Source: Wenyingzhuangia fucanilytica (GTDB taxonomy: Bacteria > Bacteroidota > Bacteroidia > Flavobacteriales > Flavobacteriaceae). Taken from it: a DNA stretch of 64,000 bases. Location of the stretch: NCBI RefSeq assembly GCF_001697185.1, contig NZ_CP014224.1, forward strand, positions 62,001 through 126,000. Reading direction: 5' to 3'. This document shows, piece by piece, positions 34,229 through 42,859 of this stretch (position 1 is the stretch's first letter; each line of letters starts with the position of its first letter). A model generated the notes under the pieces. That model worked only from the letters and a program-made list of their open reading frames with translations. It made no database searches and was not told the origin of the DNA. Position numbers and translations under genes: made by a program.

Positions 34229-35671
34229 ATGAAACAAATTACCCTAGTTTGTCTTTTGTTTGCAGCAATTACTTTTGCTAATACTAAAGATAACAAACGC
34301 CCTAACATTATCTTTTTTTTAGTTGATGATTTAGGTTACATGGATTTAGGATGCTATGGATCTAACTTTTATGAAACACCAAACATTGATAAGTTAGCTA
34401 ACGAAGGAATCCGATTTACTAATGGTTACGAGGCAGCTCCAAGATGTGTGTCTTCAAGAAAGTCTATCATGGCAGGTCAATATCCTTTTAGACCTGAATT
34501 ACAAAATTTAACTGCAGAGCATGTTACTTTAGCAGAGGCTTTACACGAAAATGGTTACGGAACTTTCTTTACTGGAAAATGGCATTTGGCTCATAATGAA
34601 GCTGAGATGCCAGAAAACCAAGGTTTTGATGTAAATGTTGGTGGTTGCCACTATGGTTCGCCTCCAACTTATTGGTATCCATATGGTAAAGGAAATAAAA
34701 AACCAGTACCAGGTTTAGAGGGTGGAAAAGAAGGAGAGTATTTAACGGATAGGTTGACTGATGAAACAATTAAGTATATGGCCTCTCAGGTTAAAAACAA
34801 TCCAAATCAGCCATTTTTAGCATATGTATCTCATTATGGAGTTCATACTCCGTTAGAGGGAAAACCAGAATATGTAAAAAAGTACAGAGCTAAATTAAAA
34901 ACCATGGAGTTTTCAGGTCCTGCTTTTAAAAATGAATTAACAGGAGTGACTAAATTACATCAAGATAATGCAGTATATGCAGCTATGATTCAGAGTATAG
35001 ATGATAGTTTAGGTAAATTAAGAGCTTCTTTAGAAACTTTAGGAATTGCTGATAATACTATCATCATATTAACTTCAGATAATGGAGGGTTGTCTACTAC
35101 AGAAATTGGTTCTAAAAGAGCTATGGCAACCTCAAACAAACCATTAAAAACCGGAAAAGGTTGGTTGTATGAAGGTGGAATTAGATTGCCTTTAATTGTT
35201 TATGGACCAGATTTTAAAGGAAACAGAGTTGAAGATACACCTGTTGTTGGAGTAGATTACTATCCTACTTTATTAAACATGGCAAAAGCTCCTTTAAAAC
35301 CAGAACAACATAAAGATGGAGTATCTTTTTATCCGCTTTTAGAATGTAAATCATTTAAAAGAGCCCCAATTATTTGGGATTATGATTTTGCTAAAATAGG
35401 TACAGGAAACCCAAGTATGGCTGCCGTAAGAGATGGTGATTTTAAATTGGTAGAGTTAAAACATACTAAAACATATGAGCTATATAATGTAAAGAAAGAT
35501 GTTGGTGAAAATGATGATTTAAGTGCTCAGTACCCTGATAAGGTAAAAGAAATGAAAAAAATGTTATTTGATTTTAGAACCAGTATTGGAATTAGTCAAG
35601 AAGTAACAAATAAAAAATTTCAAGCTACTAACAAGAGGTTGTACAAAAAAATGAAGGAATCAAAACAATAA
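34229..35671 (+). CDS. Exported S1-family sulfatase 1
   Basis: A 480-residue formylglycine-type sulfatase with a signal peptide (about residues 1-17). Metal ligands are the N-terminal Asp33-Asp34 (FFLVDDLGYMD) and ILTSDNGG near residue 285. The maturation motif is Cys73-Val-Ser-Ser-Arg77, where the usual third residue is Pro or Ala. KSIMAGQYP, FFTGKWHLAH and LYEGGIRLPLIVYG are typical S1 blocks. It should remove sulfate from a sulfated glycan; the substrate is unknown. It is a close paralog of the sulfatase at 37731 but has no extra C-terminal modules, so it is probably periplasmic. Confidence 0.93.
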   Translation: MKQITLVCLLFAAITFANTKDNKRPNIIFFLVDDLGYMDLGCYGSNFYETPNIDKLANEGIRFTNGYEAAPRCVSSRKSIMAGQYPFRPELQNLTAEHVTLAEALHENGYGTFFTGKWHLAHNEAEMPENQGFDVNVGGCHYGSPPTYWYPYGKGNKKPVPGLEGGKEGEYLTDRLTDETIKYMASQVKNNPNQPFLAYVSHYGVHTPLEGKPEYVKKYRAKLKTMEFSGPAFKNELTGVTKLHQDNAVYAAMIQSIDDSLGKLRASLETLGIADNTIIILTSDNGGLSTTEIGSKRAMATSNKPLKTGKGWLYEGGIRLPLIVYGPDFKGNRVEDTPVVGVDYYPTLLNMAKAPLKPEQHKDGVSFYPLLECKSFKRAPIIWDYDFAKIGTGNPSMAAVRDGDFKLVELKHTKTYELYNVKKDVGENDDLSAQYPDKVKEMKKMLFDFRTSIGISQEVTNKKFQATNKRLYKKMKESKQ

Positions 35672-35690
35672 GTTAAAAGTGATATTGTTA

Positions 35691-35725
35691 AAAAAAGCTG
35701 AATAGAATTTCTATTCAGCTTTTTT
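35691..35725 (+). terminator. Terminator after sulfatase 1
   Basis: AAAAAAGCTGAATAG, loop AATTT, CTATTCAGCTTTTTT: a perfect stem. Confidence 0.9.
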
Positions 35726-35747
35726 ATTTGAGAGAGTTTCAAATCCG

Positions 35748-35755
35748 TATTTTTG
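35748..35755 (+). promoter_or_regulatory. Candidate -7 promoter box of the MscS-type gene
   Basis: TATTTTTG in the context ATCCGTATTTTTG; 23 nt before the chosen ATG. Confidence 0.6.
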
Positions 35756-35778
35756 AGGTAAAATTGAAAACACCTACC

Positions 35779-37392
35779 ATGAGAAAAATATACTTCTTAT
35801 TCTGTTTAATTTCTTTAAATCTGTTTGCTCAAACTACAGATGAAGTAAAAGTAGATTTGTCTAATCCGTATAAAACCATTTATACGCATTTACATTTTTT
35901 ACAACCCGAAAGCTATGATGAGGCAAAAGCAGCTAGAACTATTTATGGTAAATCGCCAGAAAAATCTATAGAAATTGCATTAAAAATAAAGCAGGTTTTA
36001 GATGGAAAAGGGTTAAAGGTAAATTTTAAAGAGGTGCCTTTAAATGCAAAATATAAAGATACTGTTTCAGATGGAGAGATTAAAAGTCAGTATGTTTTGT
36101 TTCCAGATAGGATTCCAGAAATCTATTTGGGAAAAGTTGATGGAAAATGGTATTATAGTGAAGAAACCAACGAAAAAATATTCGCTTTATATCATAATGT
36201 TTTTCCTGTAGGAACAGATTTTATCAAAAGTATAGTTCCTGGCTTTGGGCACATAGAATTATTAGGAATTGAATTGTGGCAATATTTAGGGGTGATTATT
36301 TTTGTTTTAATTGGTGTGTTCTTAAGTTGGATTATCAATAAAATTATTTTCCGCTTTTTAAAAGCCTTAGAATCTTCTTTCATGAGGTTTAGTCACAATT
36401 CTTTAAGTAAAACTTTAGATAAATTATCAAGGCCATCAGCTTTATTAATTGTGTTCTATTTGGTAGAAATTTATATTCCTACACTACAATTTCAAATTGA
36501 TATAAACTCTTTTCTTATCAAAGGTTTAGAAATAGGTCAAATCGTACTGTGGATTTATGTGTTTTTAGAAATCGTAAGTGTTATTATAGAGGTTTTTGTA
36601 TCATATACTTCTAGAACAGAAAGTAAGTTAGACGATCAATTAGCGCCTATTTTAAGCAGATTGTTAAAAGTTTTGGTGGTGTTGCTAGGAGTTTTAAAAA
36701 TGTTAACTGTTTTTGGGGTAAATACCACAACAGTAATTGCAGGGGCTTCTATTGGAGGTTTGGCAGTGGCTTTGGCTTCGCAAGACACAGTAAAGAACCT
36801 GATAGGGACTTTTATGATTTTCTTAGACAAACCTTTCCAAATTGGAGATTGGATAGAAGGTGGAGGTGTTGAAGGAACAGTAGAAGAAGTGGGGTTTAGG
36901 TCTACAAGAATTAGAGCTGTAGATACTTCTGTTTATTCAATCCCAAATAGTAAGTTGTCAGAAATTGTTATTAATAATAAAGGGTTAAGACAGTATAGAA
37001 GGTATCAAACCAAGTTGGGGATTAGATATGATACTCCACCAGAATTAATAGAGGCTTTTGTTTTGGGAGTTAGAAAAATTATAGAAATTCATCCTGAAAC
37101 ACTAACAAGATCATATAATGTTGAGTTTACTGGTTTTGGAGATTCGTCTTTAGAAATTTTGGTAAACACCTATTTCCTTTCTTTGGAGTGGGGGGTTGAA
37201 CAATCTTCAAAACATAAACTTCATATGGCTATTTTAAATTTAGCAGCTGAGCTAGGCGTAGATTTTGCATTCCCTTCTCAAACTGTAATGATTGAAGAGT
37301 TTCCAGAAAAGAAAAATATGAATATGACTTATAATATTGAATCTAGTAGAATTGATGATATTATAAAAAGTATTGATAAAAAATTTAAATAA
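35779..37392 (+). CDS. MscS-family mechanosensitive ion channel
   Basis: A 537-residue inner-membrane channel with a signal peptide (about residues 1-19), a periplasmic N-terminal domain of about 150 residues and several membrane helices. The pore-lining helix is rich in Gly/Ala (GASIGGLAVALASQDTVKN), followed by the beta domain (DWIEGGGVEGTVEEVGFRSTR) and the cytoplasmic vestibule. Such channels release solutes under osmotic downshock. I chose ATG 35779 (MRKIYFLF), since the longer frame starts before the promoter. It sits between two sulfatases, but a link is not obvious. Confidence 0.92.
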   Translation: MRKIYFLFCLISLNLFAQTTDEVKVDLSNPYKTIYTHLHFLQPESYDEAKAARTIYGKSPEKSIEIALKIKQVLDGKGLKVNFKEVPLNAKYKDTVSDGEIKSQYVLFPDRIPEIYLGKVDGKWYYSEETNEKIFALYHNVFPVGTDFIKSIVPGFGHIELLGIELWQYLGVIIFVLIGVFLSWIINKIIFRFLKALESSFMRFSHNSLSKTLDKLSRPSALLIVFYLVEIYIPTLQFQIDINSFLIKGLEIGQIVLWIYVFLEIVSVIIEVFVSYTSRTESKLDDQLAPILSRLLKVLVVLLGVLKMLTVFGVNTTTVIAGASIGGLAVALASQDTVKNLIGTFMIFLDKPFQIGDWIEGGGVEGTVEEVGFRSTRIRAVDTSVYSIPNSKLSEIVINNKGLRQYRRYQTKLGIRYDTPPELIEAFVLGVRKIIEIHPETLTRSYNVEFTGFGDSSLEILVNTYFLSLEWGVEQSSKHKLHMAILNLAAELGVDFAFPSQTVMIEEFPEKKNMNMTYNIESSRIDDIIKSIDKKFK

Positions 37393-37700
37393 CATCTAAT
37401 TTGTTAAGTATAATTTAATTTTTAATAAAAAATATATTTATATTTGAGGATATTGAAATATATATAAATAATGTTTTGTTGAACTTATTGTTTCATAATT
37501 ATTGATTTAATTATATTCATGTTGATTATTTCTTCGCTGTCAAGCTGGTTACTTGACAGCGTTTTTTTTTGACTTTAAGGAAGTAAAAAAGAATAGAGAA
37601 ATCATAAATCATCACCTTTAAAGTAGTAAAAAACCTACGTTTGGTTAATTGTTAAACCTATTGCGTTGTATTGTAGACCTAGGTAATAGCGGTTTGTAAT
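37393..37700. other. Intergenic region before sulfatase 2, with one strong hairpin
   Basis: This gap holds no ORF I can support. It contains one strong terminator (37535-37570, listed separately) lying 140 nt after the MscS-type gene, and the sulfatase promoter box at its end. A small RNA ending at the hairpin is possible. Confidence 0.4.
37535..37570 (+). terminator. Strong terminator in the mscS-sulfatase gap
   Basis: CGCTGTCAAG, loop CTGGTTA, CTTGACAGCG, then nine T. It is far more GC-rich than its surroundings. Confidence 0.9.
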
Positions 37701-37708
37701 TAAATTTG
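37701..37708 (+). promoter_or_regulatory. Candidate -7 promoter box of sulfatase 2
   Basis: TAAATTTG is an exact TAnnTTTG, 22 nt before the ATG. Confidence 0.6.
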
Positions 37709-37730
37709 TGATGCTAATCTAAATTAAATT

Positions 37731-40442
37731 ATGAGACTTATATTTCTTTTTCTATGTAGTATGTTTTATGTGTCAGCTTCGGCACAACAGCAACAGCCTA
37801 ACATTATTTTCTTTATTATAGATGATTTTGGGTATTCAGATTCAGGTTGTTATGGGTCTACCTACTACGAAACTCCAGCAATTGATCAATTAGCTGCAGA
37901 TGGAATTCGTTTTACCAATGCTTATGAAGCTGCACCTAGATGTGTAGAGTCAAGAAAATCTATCATGTCAGGGCAGTATGCTTATAGGCCAGAGTTAGAT
38001 CAATTAACTGCAAGTCATTATACTTGGGCAGAAGCCTTGAATGATAATGGTTATGCTTCCTTCTTTACAGGAAAATGGCACTTGGCACACCAAGCAGATG
38101 AAATGCCAGAAGCACAAGGGTTTGATACCAATATTGCAGGTGGTGAATTTGGAGCGCCTCCAACGTATTGGTTTCCATATGAAACTCAATCAGAAGGGCA
38201 ATTACCGCATATTGGTACCACAAGATTTGATGGTACAAATGATACTGATACTCCTAGAAGTGGTGATGATGAAGAGTACTTAACAGATAGACTTACTTTG
38301 GAAACGAATAAGTGGATTGGAGATCATGTTGCTGCAAATCCTACACAGCCTTTTGTGGCAATGGTTTCTCACTACGGTGTACACACCCCAATTGAAGGAA
38401 AAGCAGCATACGAATCAAAATATGCAGATAAGAATGCGGTGAATAATTACCCTGTAGATGCTTCTGTAAATGAGTTAACAGGAAAAACAAAGCTGTATCA
38501 AGATAATGTAACTTATGCTTCTATGATTCAGAGTATTGATGAAAGCTTACGAGATATTAGAGCTAAATTAGTCGACTTAGGGATAGATGATAATACTGTA
38601 ATTATTTTGACTTCGGATAACGGAGGTGTTTCAACCGTGCCAATTACTAGTAATAGAGAAATGGTAACCTCTAATAAGCCTTTAAAAACAGGTAAAGGAT
38701 GGTTGTATGAAGGAGGAATTCGTTTGCCATTAATCGTTTATGGTCCAAGTTTTAGACATGGTGCCGTTGAAGATACGCCGGTTGTAGGTACAGATTATTA
38801 TCCAACAATGTTAGAAATAGCAGGAGTTTCTTTGATTCCTTCTCAACATAAAGATGGTATAAGTTTTAAGGACGCTCTTGAAAATACTGGTTATGAAAGA
38901 TCTGAAGCGATTGTTTGGAATTATGATTTTGCTAAAGTGGGAACAGGAAATCCATCTATGGCAGCTGTAAGACAAGGTCAGTATAAGTTGGTTGAGTTAA
39001 AGTACAACTGGCAATATGAATTATATGATGTAGTTGCGGATCCAGGAGAAACAAATGATATAAGTGCTGATAACGCTGCTAAAGTTGCTGAGTTAAAAAA
39101 GATTTTATTTGATAAGCGTAGTGAGGTTGGAGCTTCTCATACTGTAACCAATACAAGTTTTATAGAAACACAACAAACTCTTTATGAAGAAATGAATGCA
39201 GAAACAGGTTCTGATATTCAGCCTGGAGAATTATGTGCTGCTCCTGTAAATGGTTCAATAGTTCGTAATGGAGATTTTGAGTGTAGGTTTGATATTGATT
39301 GGTCTTTAACGTATACAAACTCAGCTGTTGCAAAGTTAGCTGATGGATCTTCAGAGTCAAGAAATAGTAGTAGTGGAGCTGCTAAAGTGGAAGTGACTAC
39401 TGCAGGTAGTTTAGGACACGTAAGAATTGAAAATACTTTATTTGAAGGGAATTTAAATGGGAAAACAATCACTGTGTCAACTTATGCAAAATCTCCTGAT
39501 GCAGCAAAATTAAAGTTTCAATTAAAAGTTCAAGAGTCTAGTGGTTCTGCTAAAACTTATACAGGAAACACCAAATTTGATGTGACATCAACTTATGCTA
39601 AATACGAAGAAACATTTACTTTAGATGAAGTAGATACAGATAATGTTGTGTTGAGAATTCAATGTGGAGAAGTACAGGGAGTATTGTATTTAGATGATGT
39701 GGTTGGTACTTATCCAGTTAGTGTAACATCACCAGGTACAGAAGTGGTTGTGAACCCAGGATTTGAGTCTGGTTATAATGTAGATTGGTCTTTAGGTACT
39801 TCTGGTTCAGCTGTAGCTTCATTGAGTAGTGAGACAAGTGATGTACAAGCAGGTTCAGTGGCAGCAAAGGTTGTTGTAACTACTGCAGAAGCAACTTATG
39901 GTAAGGTTGCATTGTCAAACACTAATTATACAGGTACTATTGATGGTGATAAGTTAACCATAGGGTGTTATGCAAAATCAGCGGATGCTGGAGCAGATTT
40001 TGGGTTTAAAGTTAAAACAAATCTTGGAGCTACTACTTCATCTACCTTTTCTTTAACGTCCACTTATCAATATTTTGAACATGAATTTACGATTGATTCT
40101 GGAGTTACTGAAATTGAGGTACAAGCTATTTGTGGAAAAAATGTAGGAACTTATTTGTTTGATTCTTTTACTTCAAGTTTAACGAGTTCGAACTTAAGTT
40201 TTGAAAGTGAAGTTAGAGAGACTTTACAAATTTCTCCAATTCCAGCGAGAGATTATATCAATATTAATTCTCCATATAAACTTTCTGAGGTAAGTATTTA
40301 TAATGTTTCAGGAAGTAAGGTTTATACAGCAAGTAATGATAACAATAGGATAAACGTATCTAAGTTGTCTAGTGGTTTTTATTTGATGAAATTAACGTTT
40401 GAAAATGGCGTTAAACTCACAGAAAAAATAGTAATTGAGTAG
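37731..40442 (+). CDS. T9SS-secreted S1-family sulfatase 2 with two CBM-like modules
   Basis: A 903-residue multidomain exoenzyme. A signal peptide (about residues 1-18) precedes the sulfatase domain (about 22-490), which is closely similar to sulfatase 1. Metal ligands begin at Asp31-Asp32. The maturation motif is Cys71-Val-Glu-Ser-Arg75, with Glu where Pro or Ala is expected. Two similar jelly-roll modules of about 150 residues follow (about 500-660 and 665-820; NGDFEC...DWSLTYTNSAV and NPGFES...DWSLGTSGSAV), like CBM4/9-type sugar binders. The last about 75 residues are a type A T9SS sorting domain (ISPIPARDYI, VSIYNVSGSKV, SSGFYLMKL, KIVIE). It should act outside the cell or on its surface; the substrate is unknown. 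Confidence 0.93.
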   Translation: MRLIFLFLCSMFYVSASAQQQQPNIIFFIIDDFGYSDSGCYGSTYYETPAIDQLAADGIRFTNAYEAAPRCVESRKSIMSGQYAYRPELDQLTASHYTWAEALNDNGYASFFTGKWHLAHQADEMPEAQGFDTNIAGGEFGAPPTYWFPYETQSEGQLPHIGTTRFDGTNDTDTPRSGDDEEYLTDRLTLETNKWIGDHVAANPTQPFVAMVSHYGVHTPIEGKAAYESKYADKNAVNNYPVDASVNELTGKTKLYQDNVTYASMIQSIDESLRDIRAKLVDLGIDDNTVIILTSDNGGVSTVPITSNREMVTSNKPLKTGKGWLYEGGIRLPLIVYGPSFRHGAVEDTPVVGTDYYPTMLEIAGVSLIPSQHKDGISFKDALENTGYERSEAIVWNYDFAKVGTGNPSMAAVRQGQYKLVELKYNWQYELYDVVADPGETNDISADNAAKVAELKKILFDKRSEVGASHTVTNTSFIETQQTLYEEMNAETGSDIQPGELCAAPVNGSIVRNGDFECRFDIDWSLTYTNSAVAKLADGSSESRNSSSGAAKVEVTTAGSLGHVRIENTLFEGNLNGKTITVSTYAKSPDAAKLKFQLKVQESSGSAKTYTGNTKFDVTSTYAKYEETFTLDEVDTDNVVLRIQCGEVQGVLYLDDVVGTYPVSVTSPGTEVVVNPGFESGYNVDWSLGTSGSAVASLSSETSDVQAGSVAAKVVVTTAEATYGKVALSNTNYTGTIDGDKLTIGCYAKSADAGADFGFKVKTNLGATTSSTFSLTSTYQYFEHEFTIDSGVTEIEVQAICGKNVGTYLFDSFTSSLTSSNLSFESEVRETLQISPIPARDYININSPYKLSEVSIYNVSGSKVYTASNDNNRINVSKLSSGFYLMKLTFENGVKLTEKIVIE

Positions 40443-40460
40443 TGAGAATGCATAGCTAAA

Positions 40461-40505
40461 AAGAAGGGTTCGTTTTTAAATTTAAAAATGAACCCTTCTT
40501 TTTTT
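40461..40505 (+). terminator. Terminator after sulfatase 2
   Basis: A long stem, AAGAAGGGTTC...GAACCCTTCTT, with an inner TTTTTAAA/TTTAAAAA part, followed by T. Confidence 0.9.
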
Positions 40506-40546
40506 AGAATACCTTAAATAATTTTCATCAATTTAATTTATAATTG

Positions 40547-40554
40547 TACTTTTG
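40547..40554 (+). promoter_or_regulatory. Candidate -7 promoter box of the arginine leader transcript
   Basis: TACTTTTG fits TAnnTTTG. Transcription would start near 40561, giving an untranslated leader of about 200 nt before the acyltransferase gene, with the leader ORF beginning about 18 nt in. Confidence 0.65.
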
Positions 40555-40578
40555 CCACCTATTTTTTTATTTTAAATC

Positions 40579-40680
40579 ATGCAGTTAGCAGGTGAATTAT
40601 TATTTTCTTCTTATTTTGTAGATATGTTTATCTACAAGACTGTTGTTGTATGTTTTCGTAGGCGACGATGTAGGGAGTAG
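40579..40680 (+). CDS. Putative arginine leader peptide (33 residues, Arg-rich end)
   Basis: A short ORF just after the predicted transcription start and before the first gene of the arginine cluster. It codes for MQLAGELLFSSYFVDM and so on, and its last eight residues are Phe-Arg-Arg-Arg-Arg-Cys-Arg-Glu. The codons CGT AGG CGA CGA TGT AGG GAG end in TAG at 40678. Five Arg in the last seven residues, three of the four codon choices being AGG or CGA, is the layout of amino-acid-sensing leader peptides. TGTTGTTG at 40641-40648, which a ribosome stalled at the Arg codons would cover, is the exact complement of CAACAACA directly before the ATG of the next gene. Translation and function are inferred. 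Confidence 0.65.
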   Translation: MQLAGELLFSSYFVDMFIYKTVVVCFRRRRCRE

Positions 40681-40701
40681 TCACTTTAAAAAGTGCTATT
40701 C
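40675..40701 (+). promoter_or_regulatory. Hairpin at the end of the arginine leader ORF
   Basis: GAGTAG-T-CACTTT pairs with AAAGTGCTATTC (one bulge, one G-U). It includes the leader stop codon. There is no clear T run after it, so it looks more like a folding switch or pause site than a classical terminator. A second stem, TTGTAGAT/ATCTACAA (40616-40637), lies inside the leader ORF. Confidence 0.5.
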
Positions 40702-40758
40702 ACAATTTTAGACAACATCAGAAAATATGAAAACAACTTATAAATTATATCAACAACA

Positions 40759-41373
40759 ATGAAAATTGTAACTGCTAACAAATCACACTTTAAATACGCC
40801 GACATTATCTGCGATACTATTGAAACTTCTGCAAGAGTAAGAGGTACAGGTATTGCTAAACGTACGCCGGAGTATATCAAGAAAAAATTAGAAAGTGGTG
40901 ATGCAGTAATTGCTTTAGACGGAGTAAAGTTTGCAGGTTTTTGTTATATAGAAACTTGGGAAAATAAATCTTACGTAGTGCATTCTGGTTTAATTGTACA
41001 TCCTGATTATAGAAATCAAGGATTGGCAAAACAAATCAAAACAAAAGTATTTAATCACTCTAAAGAAAAGTATCCTGATGCTAAAATTTTTGGAATTACA
41101 ACCGGATTGGCTGTAATGAAGATTAATTATGAGTTAGGATATAAGCCTGTTACTTTTTCAGAGCTAACTAGAGATGAAGCTTTTTGGAATGGATGTAAAT
41201 CTTGTAAAAACTTCGATATTTTAGAACGTAACGAACGCAAAATGTGTTTGTGTACAGGTATGTTGCACGATCCTAAAGAAGTGGAACGTAAAAAAGCAAC
41301 TAAAGAACCTAGTTGGGAGTTTAAAGCAAAGCTGGCTAAATTGAAAGATAAATTCTTTCGCAAAAAGAGCTAG
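40759..41373 (+). CDS. GNAT acyltransferase, probable first enzyme of arginine synthesis
   Basis: A 204-residue GNAT protein. The acyl-CoA loop is HPDYRNQGLAKQI (residues 81-93). A C-terminal extension has Cys146-x2-Cys149 and Cys163-x-Cys165, a possible zinc site not present in classical ArgA. Being first in the arg cluster, it most likely acylates glutamate with acetyl- or succinyl-CoA; no other argA or argJ is in the window. It is preceded by a long leader with the Arg-rich ORF, and a short palindrome (CTAATTCGG/CCGAATTAG, 41390-41409) lies after it. The acyl group is inferred from ArgF' to be succinyl. Confidence 0.82.
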   Translation: MKIVTANKSHFKYADIICDTIETSARVRGTGIAKRTPEYIKKKLESGDAVIALDGVKFAGFCYIETWENKSYVVHSGLIVHPDYRNQGLAKQIKTKVFNHSKEKYPDAKIFGITTGLAVMKINYELGYKPVTFSELTRDEAFWNGCKSCKNFDILERNERKMCLCTGMLHDPKEVERKKATKEPSWEFKAKLAKLKDKFFRKKS

Positions 41374-41450
41374 AGATTGTTAAAAAAATCTAATTCGGTT
41401 CCGAATTAGTGTTTTCATCTGTTAATTTTTAATGTTTCATTCACATTCCG

Positions 41451-41458
41451 TATTTTTG
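41451..41458 (+). promoter_or_regulatory. Candidate -7 promoter box of argG
   Basis: TATTTTTG in the context ATTCCGTATTTTTG. It gives argG a promoter of its own and a leader of about 165 nt. Confidence 0.6.
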
Positions 41459-41479
41459 CGGACTGAAATTGTTAGTTTA

Positions 41480-41528
41480 TAAAGTTGAAGGTTAAAAAGT
41501 TAAAATTTTGATCTAAAATTCAACTTTA
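41480..41528. repeat. Inverted repeat in the argG leader
   Basis: TAAAGTTGAA (41480-41489) and TTCAACTTTA (41519-41528) are perfect 10-bp arms. The rest of the leader to 41631 is further AAGTTTT/AAAACTT-rich sequence able to pair imperfectly. It belongs to the same family as the repeats before argC, argB and argE. Confidence 0.65.
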
Positions 41529-41631
41529 GAATGAAGCAAATAAATAGAAATTAAGTTTTAGAAAAGTTTAAAAAGAGAAGTAAAAACCTTACGAACTTTT
41601 AACTTTAAAACTTTACAAACTAAATAATATC

Positions 41632-42828
41632 ATGGATAAAGTAGTATTGGCATATAGTGGAGGTTTAGATACTTCGTATTGTGTAAAATATTTAATCAAC
41701 GAATTAAAGCTAGAAGTACATTCAGTTTTGGTTAACACTGGTGGTTTTACCAAAGAAGAATTGGCTGCCGTTGAGAAAAAAGCTTATGAAATGGGAGTAA
41801 CTTCTCATGAAAACAAAGATATTTTAGAAAAATACTACGACAAAGCCATTAAGTATATGGTGTATGGAAACGTATTAAAAAACAATACTTATCCATTGTC
41901 TGTATCTGCAGAGCGTGTTTTTCAATCTATTGAGGTAGTGAAATATGCAAAATCTGTTGGAGCAAAATACATTGCGCATGGTTCTACTGGAGCAGGAAAC
42001 GACCAAGTTCGTTTTGATATGATTTTCCAAACCATAGCACCAGAAATTGAAATCATCACTCCAATTCGTGATTTAAAATTATCTCGTCAAACAGAAATAG
42101 ATTATTTAAAATCTCACGGAGTAGATATGAACTGGGAAAAATCTAAATATTCTATCAATAAAGGAATTTGGGGAACATCAGTAGGTGGAGTAGAAACGTT
42201 AAAGTCTCAAAAAGCATTGCCAAGCGAAGCATACCCAAGTCAATTAAAAAGAGAAGATGAAGAAGAGGTAACCTTAACTTTTGATAAAGGTCAGTTAGTG
42301 GCTTTTAATGGAGTGAAAGATACACCGGTAAACAATATTTTAAAGTTAGAAGAAATTGCTTCTGCTTTTGCCATTGGTAGAGATATTCACGTTGGAGATA
42401 CTATTGTGGGAATTAAAGGACGTGTTGGTTTTGAAGCTGCTGCTGCAACCGTAATTATCAAAGCACACCATTTGTTAGAAAAACACACGTTGTCTAAAGC
42501 ACAACAAATTACCAAAGAAGGATTAGGAACTACATACGGAACCTTGTTTCACGATGGTCAGTACTTAGAGCCTTTAATGCGTAACATAGAAAAGTTTTTA
42601 GAAGATTCTCAAAAAACAGTAAGTGGAGATGTATATGTAACATTACGTCCTTATCATTTTATCGTAACAGGAATAGACTCTAAATACGATTTAATGGCTT
42701 CTGGATTTGCAGATTACGGAGAAGAAAACAATGCTTGGTCTAGTCAAGATGCCAAAGGATTTATAAAAATATACGGAATGCAAAACAAAATCTTTTACCA
42801 CGTAAATAAAGATTTGTTAGAGGCATAA
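41632..42828 (+). CDS. argG: Argininosuccinate synthase
   Basis: A 398-residue enzyme joining citrulline and aspartate with ATP to argininosuccinate, the penultimate step of arginine synthesis. The N-terminal ATP loop is LAYSGGLDTSYC (residues 6-17). HGSTGAGNDQVRFD near residue 120 is the family block for citrulline and aspartate binding, and YSINKGIWGTSVGG follows. The length is standard. It has its own promoter box and a repeat-rich leader, and is followed by argC after 104 nt. Confidence 0.97.
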   Translation: MDKVVLAYSGGLDTSYCVKYLINELKLEVHSVLVNTGGFTKEELAAVEKKAYEMGVTSHENKDILEKYYDKAIKYMVYGNVLKNNTYPLSVSAERVFQSIEVVKYAKSVGAKYIAHGSTGAGNDQVRFDMIFQTIAPEIEIITPIRDLKLSRQTEIDYLKSHGVDMNWEKSKYSINKGIWGTSVGGVETLKSQKALPSEAYPSQLKREDEEEVTLTFDKGQLVAFNGVKDTPVNNILKLEEIASAFAIGRDIHVGDTIVGIKGRVGFEAAAATVIIKAHHLLEKHTLSKAQQITKEGLGTTYGTLFHDGQYLEPLMRNIEKFLEDSQKTVSGDVYVTLRPYHFIVTGIDSKYDLMASGFADYGEENNAWSSQDAKGFIKIYGMQNKIFYHVNKDLLEA

Positions 42829-42859
42829 AAATTAGTTTGTCAAGTTGCAAGTTCTTAAA

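Noticed and set aside
41390-41409. CTAATTCGG/CCGAATTAG as the terminator of the acyltransferase gene
   Set aside because: The loop is only two bases and no proper T run follows; read-through into argG remains possible.
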